Assembly: GCF_029867415.1 (NCBI RefSeq)
Contig: NW_026706167.1
Coordinates: 124,001-188,000, forward strand
Direction: 5' to 3'
Length of the DNA stretch: 64,000 nt
Source of the DNA: Vicia villosa
Taxonomy: Eukaryota; Streptophyta; Magnoliopsida; Fabales; Fabaceae
Below are positions 10,306-21,870 of the stretch, one piece after another (within the stretch, counting starts at the first letter, position 1; each line of letters opens with the position of its first letter). The notes under the pieces were generated by a model that saw only the letters and a list, made by a program, of their open reading frames with translations, made no database searches and was not told the origin of the DNA. The position numbers and the translations under genes are program-made.

Positions 10306-11520
10306 TGAAGGATAGAAAAACACTTAGAAAGGGGGGGTTTGAATAAGTGTAGTCTTAAAAAACTTGAACGATAAAAACAAATTGCACAGTTATTTTTATC
10401 CTGGTTCGTTGTTAACTAAACTACTCCAGTCCACCCCCACGGAGTGATTTACCTCACCTGAGGATTTAATCCACTAATCGCAACAGATTACAATGGTTTT
10501 CCACTTAGTCCGCGACTAAGTCTTCTAGAGTATCCTGATCACAACCTGATCACTCTAGGAACAAATGCTTAGACACAAGCTAAGACTTTCTTAGAGTATC
10601 CTGACCACCACGTGATCACTCTAATTACAACTGCTTAAACACAAGCTAAGACTTCCTAGAGTATCCTGATCAACACTTGATCACTCTAGTTACTTACAAA
10701 TTAATGTAATCAAATAAGAGTATTACAAATGCTTCTGAAAAGCTATAATCACAACAGTGATATTTCTCTTAACGTTTAAGCTTAATCTCACTAATATATT
10801 ACAACAGCAATATAGTGAGCTTTGATGAAGATGAAGTTTCTGAGCTTTGATTTGAACAGCGTTTCAGCAAGTTTTTTAGAATAATTTCGTTCAGAATTGG
10901 TAACCTTGCTTCTCATCAGAACTTCATATTTATAGGCACTTTGAGAAGATGACCGTTGGGCACATTTAATGCTTTGCGTATTCCGTACAGCATTGCATTT
11001 AATGTTTCACGCTTTTGTCAACTACCTCGAGCCTTGTTCACGCTGTGTCTACTAACGTTGCCTTTAATAGCTTCCAACGTTCCTTTTGTCAGTCAGCGTA
11101 GCCTGCCACCTGTACTTTCTTCTGATCTGATGTTTGTGTATATAATATTTGAATATCATCAGAGTCAAACAGCTTGGTGCATAGCATCTTCTTGTCTTCT
11201 GACCTTGAAGTGCTTCTGAGCGTGATACCATGAGAACTTCAGTGCTTCTGCTTCTGATCTCAAGTTCTTCTGATGCTTCCATAGACCCATGTTCTGATTC
11301 TGCCTCGACCATCTTCTGATGTCTTTCCAGACCATGTTTTGATGTTGCATGCTGAACCTTCTGAGACAAAGCTTCTGAGCGCTGATTTGTGCATACTCTT
11401 TATATATTTCCTGAAAGGGAAATTGCAATGTATTAGAGTACCACATTATCTCACACAAAATTCATATCCTTGTTATCATCAAAACTAAGAATATTGATCA
11501 GAACAAATCTTGTTTTAACA
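10306..11520 (-). repeat. Element I, 3' LTR
   Basis: The LTR runs from TGAAGGATAG to TGTTTTAACA on the plus strand. On the coding strand it has U3, a CTATAAATATG core promoter (plus strand 10926-10936), and an R/U5 part with alternating hairpins at 10504-10689: CTTAG...CTAAG stems and CTAGAGT...ACTCTAG stems, three of each. A run of Gs near 10325 lies close to the outer end. Confidence 0.92.
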
Positions 11521-11535
11521 ATCTCCCCCTTTTTG
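11521..11535 (-). promoter_or_regulatory. Element I, polypurine tract
   Basis: On the coding strand CAAAAAGGGGGAGAT abuts the 3' LTR. It marks plus-strand priming. Three further G-runs of the type TCAGGGGGAGA follow upstream at 11636, 11655 and 11675, and a longer look-alike at 12469-12482. Confidence 0.85.
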
Positions 11536-11635
11536 ATGATGACAAAAAACATATATAAATGATATGAATTTGCGATCAGAAAGAGCAGACGGCTAAAGAC
11601 AAATTACACAGCTATAGCATAAGCATGTGAATATG

Positions 11636-11690
11636 TCTCCCCCTGAGATTAACAATCTCCCCCTGAGATGAATAATCTCCCCCTGAAATT
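11636..11690 (-). repeat. Three short G-run repeats near the polypurine tract
   Basis: TCTCCCCCTGAGAT-type units occur three times at about 20 bp spacing; on the coding strand they read TCAGGGGGAGA. The same triplet stands in element II (21391-21445) and element III (23664-23720), and loosely in the element at 680-760. Confidence 0.7.
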
Positions 11691-11749
11691 AATACTAGAA
11701 GAATTTTATAAATAAAAGACTTCCCTGAGTATTTCAGTAGAGACGTTCA

Positions 11750-12035
11750 CAGTGCTTGATCTTCAGAACATTCATGACTTCTGATTTCTGCTTCCATAGG
11801 ACAGCTTCAGAACTTGAATTTCTTTGATCTTTAGAACATTCACAGTTTCTGACTTCTGCTTCCATCGGACAGCTTCAGAACTTGAATTTCTTTTATCTTC
11901 AGAACATTCACAGCTTCTGACTTCTGCTTCCATCGGACAGCTTCAGAACTTGAATTTCTTTGATCTACAGAGCATTCACAGCTTCTGATTCCTTCTTCCA
12001 TTTGGACAGCTTCAGAGCTTGAATTTCTTCTTACA
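11750..12035 (-). repeat. 68 bp tandem repeat, four units (element I 3' untranslated part)
   Basis: The block GGACAGCTTCAGAACTTGAA recurs at 11799, 11867, 11935 and 12004. Units also share CTTCAGAACATTCACAGCTTC. Elements II and III have five units of 68-71 bp at the same place, so the copy number changes between relatives. Confidence 0.9.
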
Positions 12036-12468
12036 TCACTTCATGCTTGATTGTATCAGAACATTGTTGAATGTACCAGAGCTTCATCAGAGCATCTCTA
12101 CATCCAGAAATGTTACAGAACAAAACTAAACGACAAAAGTCAGCATGAATGAATCAGAACATAAAATATGTTTCAGAACACATAATATGTATCAGAGCCA
12201 TATAAGCCATATAGAATGTATCAGAACAAATAGACATTCAGAATCAGATCATATTCTATCATCAGAACATCTGAACATTCTTCCTTCTTGATTCAAGAAT
12301 CCTTCATAGCACTCAGCTTGCTTCAAGAATCCAAGAACTTGATTCATCTTGTTGCTTCTAATGTTGATCTTGAATCTTCGATTCCTGCAACAACACAACT
12401 TAAGGCATAGAACTTTGCAAGTTCTGTTAGTAAAGCAACTGATTAAATCAAATCATTTATCACATATT

Positions 12469-12482
12469 TCTCCCCCTTTTTG
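12469..12482 (-). promoter_or_regulatory. Second polypurine-tract-like site, element I
   Basis: On the coding strand CAAAAAGGGGGAGA repeats the polypurine tract about 950 bp before the real one, between the accessory ORF and the 3' repeats. Element III has the same site at 24662-24675. A second priming site is possible but unproven. Confidence 0.45.
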
Positions 12483-12657
12483 TCATATCATCAAAAACAT
12501 AAAAGATTCAGATAAAAACAAAAAGAAACACACGGAAGAAAAAGGATGATTTTCATTGAAGTTCAAACAGACAAGTACAGAAGTACACGAAGAGAAGGAA
12601 GACAAGATGCACAAAACAGATGCAGCAAAAGCAAAAACAAAACAACTAAGACTCAAT

Positions 12658-15420
12658 CTAAGATGACCCTAGCCTTGACAAGATCTTGGCCAGCATCTCT
12701 TGAACCTCATTGTTGTGCTCATTCTGCTTCTCTATGAAAGCTCTAAACTCAGCATTCACTGAGCTTTGCTCATCCTGGTTCTTCTGAAGAACTTCCAGAG
12801 TCCTTGCAAGACGGGAGGGTTCATCAGAAGAAGCTTCACAGCTTCTATCCACAGGGATGGCATTCTGATCCGTGGCTTCCATAGTTAGATCATTTACAGG
12901 ATTTTCCTCAACAGGAATGGTTTCATCAACATGATCTTCAGCATCTGCTTCTTGCATAGAAGCATCTTCATATTCTGCAGCCGGAATCTCAGAATCTCCA
13001 TTCTCAAGTGCCTGAAGAATGGCAGCTAGATTCCTGGGGGCAGAAGGACCTTCAACTTCTGGTGGGTCAACAACTTCTGGAATGACCAAGCTTGGGTCTT
13101 CCTTAGAAGGGTTTTCCCTCAGAAAGTCAAAGAGGGTCTTGAAATCCCCGAGCAGAACTGGATATTGAGGTATCCAGACCACAATATCCCTGCAAGGATT
13201 AGCTTCCAATGCAGCAGCCAATCTTGCTACTTCCAATTCATCCACAAAGGGCTTTTCTTCCAAGGTATGTCTTCCTCTGAGACGGGCAAACCAGAAGTCT
13301 TCATAGCTTCTCAGAATTCCACGAGGCCGTGGAGCAGCTTCTACACAGGCTTCCTGAAGTTCTATAAATAGAGCATCTGATTCTCTGCGTAAGATCCTCC
13401 AGAACTTCCTCATAGCGACGTCATTCAGGCCAGAACTTTCAACAATTCTGAGGATGTCAAAGATACTTCTGAGATTCCTCTTTACTTTTTCAAAAATTAC
13501 ACCAATAGGGTGGACAAGGCGGGATTTTATTTTGGTTTTTGAAAAGACAGGGTTGGGGATAAAATAAGGTTGAGGTTCTCTATCCAATCTATAAGAAGAT
13601 TCTGCTTCAGTATCAGAATCTAACACTACCACTTCAGCTTCAGGACGAGGCTTGGGAGTGTAGTTGCAATCACGGAGTAGCTGTTCAAGTGATGCAGAGG
13701 TTGGAAGATCAGAACCACTATGGTTGTTTTGAGAGGTAGAAGGAATGGGTTCAAAGTTGGCATGGGGAGGAGGTTGAGAGATGGAGATATTTGTGTGAGG
13801 TGGAAAGAGAGTTTCAAGGGGTGGTATATCCAGAACAAGATTGATGGTGGGTGGAGAAGAAGGAATGGTTACAGGAGAAGATGGAGGTGTAAGAACATGG
13901 ACAGTTATAGGTGATTCTGATGTGTCTTTTTCTGGTTCAGGGATAGGGGCAACCGCTATTGGTGCAACTTTTGAAATACCAGCAGGAGTAGAATCAGGTT
14001 CAGAAATACATATACCTTTGGATGCTTTCTGAAGAGCTTTGACCACAGCCTCAGTCTTCTTCTGCTTCTTACTCTTCGGCTCTTCAACAATTTTTGTTTT
14101 GCCACTAGAGATCTCTTTCCTTCTGACGCTTGCCAGAACTTCCTGTTGATTCACAGCCTCTTGAACAACATTTTCTTCATCAGATTCTTGAAGAATCATC
14201 TTCCTTTTTCTGGTTTTCTTCTTCTCAACAACTTCAACAATCTCAGCATTGTTATTTTACTTCTTCTTCTTTTTCTCAGCTTCCTTCTTTTTCTTCTCAA
14301 AATCAACAGAAACAGCCTTAACAACTTTTGCAATGACTTCTTCTGGGACCACTTCTTTCTCGGTGGTAGCAGCTGGATGATCAAACTTTCTTTTGGTCCT
14401 TTCTTCCTTCTTGCGATTTACTATAATTGTAGCACCTTTCTCTTGATCTTTAAGACTTTTATCCTCTTTTTGTGACTTCAGATACCTAGTTCTGACTTCT
14501 GGTACCTCACTATTGAAGAAGGTTTCAAATTCAGCTAGAACTGGTTCTCTTCTGATTCTTGTTCCAGCAAGTGGTTGGGGAGTCTTAATGATAGCCTTAA
14601 TCACTTTCATCTTCTTTAAAGTGAAGGCATTCAGACAGGTCCCAGTTGTGACAACAAGGTCTTTGATAAGACCTTCAGATTCCAGGTTCTCAACAATCTT
14701 GGAATGAACCAGAAGATTTGAGATAATTCTACCAAACGGAATGATGGTACAACTTTTTTCTCTGAAGGCATTTCTGGACTCCTTCACGGCCTTCCACATA
14801 TGGTTGAAGATAATGTAGATAGCATCAACCTTCTTCTTAGTGGCAATGCAATACAGAATGTATTTTTGCTCATTGTTGATGAAGTCAGAAGCATGTGTCC
14901 CTTTCCTGTGATAGAAACACCCAAGAAGAATCTTGGTCCAGATTTTGTAGAGATCTCTCAAGTCCTTGACATTCTTTGTTTCATTTATGTCTGGGTAGAG
15001 AGTAGATAAAACATATTCCCAATTTACCCTTTTATCGATTTCAAAAGCTCCCTCAGCGTTTCTCAGATCAAACATCATCCTTAGGATGTTCTCAGTTACT
15101 ACCACAAACTTTCCATGGACGAAGGACAAGATTGATTTAGGGGCGACAACTGCATGTACCCAGAATTCCTTGACAAGATCTGGGTAGACTGGTCCACAGA
15201 ACTCAGCGAACAACGAAGTCCATCCTTGAAAAATTATATCTTCTTTGAGATGAAAATCGTGTTCTTCAATGTTATCAAAATCAACCATGAGTTCACAAAG
15301 AACTTCTAATTTACCCTTAGGAATGGAGCACGCAACAACTGGAGTGAGTTCCTGATTTACTTCATCTTGAATATGGAGAAGAGTAGATGAACCAACATTT
15401 TGAGATGAAGAAGCAGCCAT
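12658..15420 (-). pseudogene. Accessory ORF of element I (plant transposon protein domain), one nonsense codon
   Basis: From ATG at 15420 one frame runs 920 codons to 12658 with a single in-frame TAA at 14257-14259, inside a lysine-rich stretch. Residues about 20-300 hold the plant transposon protein domain (motifs KEFWVHAVV and IPFGRIISNLL). A Lys-rich segment with nuclear-localisation character follows, then a Pro/Ser-rich part. The C-terminal ~200 residues (LEANPCRDIVVWIP, then an acidic part and a coiled-coil-like end) match element II closely. No signal peptide or membrane span is visible, so envelope function is unlikely; the role is unknown. It sits in the 'env-like' position after pol and is preceded by a promoter-like module. 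Confidence 0.75.
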
Positions 15421-15760
15421 TGAAACAGAATGAACAGCTAGGAAGAACAAATTCTGGGTTTTCGGTTAGGGTTTTAGAAGCAACTAAGGAGTTTTCAAAA
15501 GAGAGTATGCAAGAAGAAAGAGGGACAAGGAGTGAAAAAAGATATATGAGATGATTTGAAAAGAATATATAGATACGAAAAAAAATAAGATTAGAAAATG
15601 AACAGTTACAGAATCACGAGAAATCAATTTACATTAAATGATAAGTGACGTTAGGTGAGAGAACGTGGTAAATGAAATGATTTAACACAGTTACCTAGGT
15701 CGGCGTCTTTTCAACTGCACGCTTTGTACTAACCGTACATACACGTGTTCACCATCAGAT
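15421..15760 (-). promoter_or_regulatory. Promoter-like module before the accessory ORF, element I
   Basis: Read on the minus strand the segment has a G-box CACGTG (15742-15747), a GTACGGTTAGTAC stretch, GACGCCGACCTAGGTAACTG (shared with II and, diverged, III), a TATA box CTATATATTC (15563-15572), a CT-rich stretch and a leader with AAAACCCTAACC just before ATG. This is how plant gene promoters and 5' leaders usually look. Activity is inferred only. Confidence 0.5.
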
Positions 15761-15813
15761 AATAGATGACAACTGTAAAATTTTTTAATAGACTTTACGC
15801 CTTCTGATTCTGA

Positions 15814-17400
15814 TCACTGCTTCTGATTGTCATTCTTAAGAAATGATCTTGTTCTGGTAGGATCATCTTTCTTTCCAAGGATCACATCTTCTGAATGAGC
15901 TGAGGCAAGTCTAGGTGATCTTCTGACTGTTGGTTCTTCAGAAATCCTGAGATTCTCTAAAGATGCAGCAACTTGATCTTCTGATTCATTGCTTCTGAGA
16001 CTGCCAGCTTCTGCAGCTTTGCTTCTTGGTTCTTCAACTTCTGAGATATCAATATCAAAATCTGCAAAATTCTCAAACTGCTTTGGTTTTTCAAGACCAA
16101 GCTTATCATCAAACCTGATATTGATTGATTCTTCTAAAATCAATGTTTCAGTATTGTATACTCTGTAGCCTTTAGAGCGTTCAGAATATCCAAGAAGGAA
16201 ACACTTTTGTGCTTTAGAATCAAACTTACCAAGATGATCTTTAGTGTTCAGAATAAAACATACACATCCAAAAGGATGGAAATATGAAATGTTGGGCTTT
16301 CTGTTCTTCCAAAATTCATAAGGAGTCTTATTTAGAATAGGTCTGATAGAGATTCTATTCTGAATATAACACGCAGTGTTTATTGCTTCTGCCTAGAAAT
16401 GCTTAGCCATATTGGTTTCATTGATCATGGTTCTGGCCATTTCTTGTAGAGTCCTATTCTTTTGCTCTACAACTCCATTTTGTTGTGGAGTTCTAGGACA
16501 AGAGAAATCATGGGCAATACCATTTTCTTTGAAGAACTCCTCAAAGAATTTGTTCTCAAATTCACCACCATGATCACTTCTAACCTTTAGGATTTTACAC
16601 TCTTTCTCAGATTGGATCTGAGTGCAGAATTCAAAGAACACTGAATGAGACTCATCCTTGTGTTTCAAGAACTTTACCCATGTCCAGCGGCTATAATCAT
16701 CAACGATGACTAATCCATATTTCTTCCCTCTGACAGATGCTGTTTTGACTGGGCCAAACAGATCAATGTGCAAGAGTTCTAACGGCCTTGAGGTAGAAAC
16801 AACATTCTTAGACTTGAATGCAGGTCTGGAGAACTTGCCCTTCTGACATGCTTCACAAAGAGCATCTGATTTGAATTTCAGATTTGGAAGTCCTCTGACC
16901 AGATTTAGTTTGTTAATCTGAGAAATCTTTCTCAAACTATCATGTCCTAATCTTCTGTGCCAGACCCATTGCTCCTCAGAAACAGACATAAGACAAGTTA
17001 CCTTCTGCTTCTCAAGATCAGAAAGATCAATCTTCTAAATGTTGTTCTTCCTCTTGCCTGTAAATAGGATTGAGCCATCCTTCTGACTTACAGCCTTGCA
17101 AGACTTTTGATTGAAGATTATATCATAACCATTGTCACTTAATTGACTTATGGACAATAAGTTATGCGTTAATGCTTCGACAAGAAGTACATTAGATATG
17201 GAAGGAGAGTTACCAAGACTTATGGTTCCAGAGCCAATGTTTTTGCCCTTCTGATCTCCTCCAAACTTGACTTCTCCACCTGGTTTAAGCACCAGGTCTT
17301 GGAATGTAGACCTTCTTCCCGTCATGTATCGCGAGCACCCAGAGTCCAGGTACCATGACATTTTGCTTTTTGTCCTCTTTGCCGCCAAGGATATCTGCAA
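15814..17400 (-). pseudogene. pol: pol of element I: protease and integrase only, two nonsense codons
   Basis: One frame, open from just after a TGA at 17461-17463, encodes the aspartic protease start (WYLDSGCSR), the GAG-pre-integrase HHCC zinc region (WHRRLGHDSL...CEACQKG) and integrase core with HIDLFGP, SDHGGEF and VVEQKNR (the glutamate of DDE kept, the next residue changed from R to Q). In-frame TAG codons interrupt at 17035-17037 (a tyrosine in II and III) and 16393-16395 (a tryptophan). The frame ends at 15814 with FLKNDNQKQ; RT and RNase H are missing. Element II ends identically, so the truncation is inherited, whereas the stops are later decay. No ATG starts pol; it begins in the +1 frame relative to gag. 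Confidence 0.88.
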
Positions 17401-19210
17401 CAGAAATTATCTTCTCCTTAGGTACCCACAATTTCTTGGGTCCTTTCTTGTTAGTTCTCCTCAAGTTCTGATTGAACTTGGGTTTAGCAAAATATTTAAC
17501 AGGAGGAACAGCATGATATTCTTTAGGTTTGTCAGCATGATATTTCTTAGGATGTGTCACAAGCTTCTTGGTGTGAACAGTGTTAAACTTCTGTGCATGT
17601 GAAGTGAGCCTAATATCATGTGCATGGCCATATTTGAACTGATCATACAATGGCTTGTATGTGATCTTCAGATCATCAATAGGTTCAAATTTATGTGAGG
17701 TATCACCCTCATAGCCAAAACCAAACCTTCTGTTTCCAGAAACACCATATATCATAGAAGCAAGATGACTTCTGCCAATACTTCTAGATAAGAACTTTCT
17801 GAAGCTCGAGTCATATTCTTTCAGAATATGATTCATGCTAGGAATGGATTTTTCTGTTTCAGAAGGAGATCCACTATCTTTGGATAGATTTAAAATTTTT
17901 TCCTTCAGTTCAGAATTTTCCAATTCCAGCTTCTTAGTTTCAAATTCAAACTGCTTTTTCAGCTTTTTGTTTTTGATACTAAGATGAGCTTTGAGTTCCA
18001 GAAGTTCTGTTAAACTGGAAACTAACTCTTCTCTAGATAGTTCAGAAAATACCTCTTCAGAATCTGATTCTGATGTAGATTCTGATCCATCATCTTCTGT
18101 AGCCATCAGCGCAAAGTTGGCTTGCTCTCCTTCAGAGTCTGATTCTGATTCTGATTCAGAATCATCCCATGTTGCCATAAGACCTTTCTTCTTATGAAAC
18201 TTCTTCTTGGGATTCTCCTTCTGAAGTTTTGGACACTCGTTCTTGTAATGTCCAGGCTCATTGCACTCATAGCAGACAGCCTTCTTCTTGTCAGATCTTC
18301 TGTCACCAGAAGATTCTCCTCGTTCAAATCTCTTTGAACTTCTGAAGCCTCTGAACTTCCTTTGCGTGCTCTTCCAGAGTTGATTCACCCTTCTGGAGAT
18401 CATGGACAGTTCATCTTCTTCTTTAGATTCTGATTCTTCAGGATCTTCTTCTCTAGCCTGAAAAGCGTTAATGCATTTTTTAACATTAGATTTTAATGCA
18501 ATAGACTTACCTTTCTTCTGAGGCTCGTTTGTGTCCAGCTCTATTTCATGGCTTCTCAAGGCACTGATAAGCTCTTCCAAAGAAACTTCATTCAGATTCT
18601 TGGCAATCTTGAATGCAGTCACCATTGGACCCCATCTTCTGGGTAAGCTTCTGATAATCTTCTTTACATGATCAGCCTTGGTGTAGCCTTTATCCAGAAC
18701 TCTCAGTCCAGCAGCTAGAGTTTGAAATCTTGAGAACATCTTCTCAATATCTTCATCATCCTCCATCTTGAAGGCTTCATATTTCTGGATTAGAGCAAGA
18801 GCTTTAGTCTCCTTGACTTGAGCATTTCCCTCATGGGTCATTTTCAATGACTCATATATATCATGGGCAGTTTCCCTGTTAGATATCTTCTCATACTCAG
18901 CATGAGAGATAGCATTCAGCAAAACAGTCCTGCATTTGTGATGATTTTTGAATTCTTTCTTTTGATCATCAGTCATTTCACTTCTTGTGAGCCTTACACC
19001 AGTAGCTTTAACAGGATGTTTGTAACCATCCAACAGAAGATCCCATAGATCAGCATCCAGACCAAGAAAGTAACTTTCCAGTTAATCTTTCCAGTATTCA
19101 AAGTTTTCACCATCAAATACTGGTGGTCTAGTATAACCATTGTTACCGTTGTATTGCTCAGCAGAGCCAGATGTAGATGCAGTTGGATTTGTTTGAACTT
19201 CACCAGCCAT
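17285..19210 (-). pseudogene. gag: gag of element I, nonsense codon at residue 43
   Basis: The ATG at 19210 matches the gag starts of II and III, about 75 nt after the primer site. Codon 43 (a lysine in the others) is TAA at 19082-19084; after that the frame is open to 17285. Residues about 60-200 form the copia-type gag core (SLKMTHEGNAQVKETKAL), followed by a nucleocapsid CCHC knuckle (CYECNEPGHYKNEC) and an acidic, Ser-rich C-terminal part with a predicted coiled coil near LKKQFEFETKKLELENSEL. The gene would bind and package element RNA. The last 176 nt overlap the pol frame. Confidence 0.9.
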
Positions 19211-19282
19211 CTTTTACTGAAGCGTTTTTCTCTTCCTGAATCTTTTCTAAACACGGTTAAGTGCTTGCACCTTAGAACCGGC

Positions 19283-19296
19283 GCTCTGATGCCAAT
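19283..19296 (-). promoter_or_regulatory. Element I primer binding site (initiator tRNA-Met type)
   Basis: ATTGGCATCAGAGC on the coding strand directly follows the 5' LTR. It matches the usual TGGTATCAGAGC complement of initiator tRNA-Met with one change (T to C), which II and III share. Confidence 0.85.
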
Positions 19297-20058
19297 TGAG
19301 GGATAGAAAAACACTTAGAAAGGGGAGGTTTGAATAAGTGTAGTCTTAAAAAACTTGAACGATAAAAACAAATTGCACAGTTATTTTTATCCTGGTTTGT
19401 TGTTAACTAAACTACTCCAGTCCACCCCCACGGAGTGATTTACCTCACCTGAGGATTTAATCCACTAATCGCAACAGATTACAATGGTTTTCCACTTAGT
19501 CCGCGACTAAGTCTTCTAGAGTATCCTGATCACAACCTGATCACTCTAGGAACAAATGCTTAGACACAAGCTAAGACTTTCTTAGAGTATCCTAACCACC
19601 ACGTGATCACTCTAATTACAACTGCTTAGACACAAGCTAAGACTTCCTAGAGTATCCTGATCAACACTTGATCACTCTAGTTACTTACAAATTAATGTAA
19701 TCAAATAAGAGTATTACAAATGCTTCTGAAAAGCTATAATCACAACAGTGGTATTTCTCTCAACGTTTAAGCTTAATCTCACTAATATATTACAACAGCA
19801 ATGTAGTGAGCTTTGATGAAGATGAAGTTTCTGAGCTTTGATTTGAACAGCGTTTCAGCAAGTTTTTCAGAATAATTTCGTTCAGAATTGGTAACCTTGC
19901 TTCTCATCAGAACTTCATATTTATAGGCACTTTGAGAAGATGACCGTTGGGCGCATTTAATGCTTTGCGTATTCCGTACAGCATTGCATTTAATGTTTGA
20001 CGCTTTTGTCAACTACCTCGAGCCTTGTTCACGCTGTGTCTACTGACGTTGCCTTTAA
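19297..20058 (-). repeat. Element I, 5' LTR, first part (split by element II)
   Basis: The first 762 bp (plus-strand order) of the 1215 bp LTR run from TGAGGGATAG to GCCTTTAA, where element II begins. The TATA box (plus strand CATATTTATAG, 19916-19926) stays on this side, so element II sits in U3, about 130 bp upstream of the core promoter. Confidence 0.93.
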
Positions 20059-21275
20059 TGAAGGGTAGAAAAACACTTAGAAAGGGGGGGTTTGAATAAG
20101 TGTAGTCTTAAAAACTTGAACGATAAAAATAAATTGCACAGTTATTTTTATCCTGGTTCGTTGTTAACTAAACTACTCCAGTCCACCCCCGCGGAGTGAT
20201 TTACCTCACCTGAGGATTTAATCCATTAATCGCAACAGATTACAATGGTTTTCCACTTAGTCCGCGACTAAGTCTTCCAGAGTATCCTGATCACAACCTA
20301 ATCACTCCAGAAACAACTGCTTAGACATAAGCTAAGACTTTCTTAGAGTATCCTGACCACCACGTGATCACTCTAATTACAACTGCTTAGACACAAGCTA
20401 AGACTTCCTAGAGTATCCTGATCAACACTTGATCACTCTAGTTACTTACAAATTAATGTAATCAATTCTAAGAGTATTACAATTCTTCTGAAAAGCTATA
20501 ATCACAACAGTGATATTTCTCTTAACGTTTAAGCTTAATCTCACTAATATATTACAACAGCAATGTAGTGAGCTTTGATGAAGATGAAGTTTCTGAGCTT
20601 TTGATTTGAACAGCGTTTCAGCAAGTTAATATTCACAGAATTTGGTTCAGAGTTGTTAACCTTGCTTCTCATCAGAACTTCATATTTATAGGCGTTTGAG
20701 AAGATGACCGTTGAACGCATTTAATGCTTTGCGTGTTCCGTACAACTTTGCATTTAATGTTTCACGCTTTTGTCAACTACCTCGAGCCTTGTTCACGCTG
20801 TGTCTACTGACGTTGCCTTTAATAGCTTCCAACGTTCCTTTTGTCAGTCAGCGTAGCCTGCCACCTGTACTTTCTTCTGATCTGATGTTTGTGAATATAA
20901 TATTTGAATATCATCAGAGTCAAACAGCTTGGTGCATTGCATCTTCTTGTCTTCTGACCTTGAAGTGCTTCTGAGCGTGATACCATGAGAACTTCAGTGC
21001 TTCTGCTTCTGACCTCAAGTTCTTCTGATGCTTTCATAGACCCATGTTCTGATTCTGCCTTGACCATCTTCTGATGTCTTGCCAGACCATGTTCTGATGT
21101 TGCATGCTGAACCTTCTGAGACAAAGCTTCTGAGCGCTGATTTGTGCATACTCTTTATATATTTCCTGAAATGGAAATTGCAATGTATTAGAGTACCACA
21201 TTATCTCACACAAAATTCATATCCTTGTTATCATCAAAACTAAGAATATTGATCAGAACAAATCTTGTTCTAACA
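20059..21275 (-). repeat. Element II, 3' LTR
   Basis: 1217 bp from TGAAGGGTAG to TGTTCTAACA. It has the same plan as element I: TATA box, then alternating hairpins (20256-20441) and the G-run near the outer end. It is much closer to the element I LTR than to that of element III. Confidence 0.93.
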
Positions 21276-21290
21276 ATCTCCCCCTTTTTG
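21276..21290 (-). promoter_or_regulatory. Element II, polypurine tract
   Basis: CAAAAAGGGGGAGAT on the coding strand abuts the 3' LTR, identical to the other copies. TCAGGGGGAGA look-alikes follow at about 21391-21445. Confidence 0.85.
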
Positions 21291-21499
21291 ATGATGACAA
21301 AAACATATATAAATGATATGAATTTGCGATCAGAAAGAGCAGACGGCTAAAGACAAATTACACAGCTATAGCATAAGCATGTGAATATGTCTCCCCCTGA
21401 GATTAACAATCTCCCCCTGAGATGAATAATCTCCCCCCTGAAATAAATACTCGAAGAACTTTAATAATAAAAGACTTCCCTGATTATTTCGGTAGAGAC

Positions 21500-21870
21500 G
21501 ATCACATAAGCTTCTTGCTTCTGATAATTCATAGCTTCTGACTTCTGCTTCCATTGGACAGCTTCAGAACTTGAATTTCTTTAAATCCCTAGAACACTCA
21601 CAGCTTCTGATTCCTGCTTCCATTTAGGACAGCTTCAGAACTTGAATTTCTTTGATCTTCAGAACATTCACAGCTTCTGATTCCTGCTTCCATTTAGGAC
21701 AGCTTCAGAACTTGAATTTCTTTGATCTTCAGAACATTCACAACTTCTGATTCATGCTTCCATTTAGGACAGCTTCAGAACTTGAGTTTTATGGATCTTT
21801 AGAACATTCACAGCTTCTGATTTCTGCTTCCCTCGGATAGCTTCAGAGCTTTGAATTTCTTCTTACATCA
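21500..21870 (-). repeat. 68-71 bp tandem repeat, five units (element II)
   Basis: The GGACAGCTTCAG block recurs at 21556, 21627, 21697, 21767 and, as GGATAGCTTCAG, at 21835. It is the same array as in elements I and III. Confidence 0.9.

Noticed and set aside
11750..12035. Regularly spaced repeats that could suggest a CRISPR array
   Set aside because: The 68 bp units are repeats over their whole length, with no unique spacers; the context is a plant retrotransposon.
12658..15420. Retroviral envelope gene
   Set aside because: Only the position fits. No signal peptide, membrane span, cleavage site or Cys pattern is visible; the domain is the plant transposon protein domain.
17991..18197. Acidic Ser/Asp-rich plus-strand ORF (also at 29431-29625)
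   Set aside because: It is the antisense shadow of the Ser/Glu/Asp-rich part of gag; a run of GA-rich codons reads open on both strands.
20711..21124. Paired ORFs on both strands within the SIRE LTRs (about 87 and 101 codons), repeated at 10956, 38932 and 39498
   Set aside because: They recur because the LTRs are copies of one family. The frames cover U3 with no start context, domain or codon pattern, and are shifted or cut in the element III LTRs.
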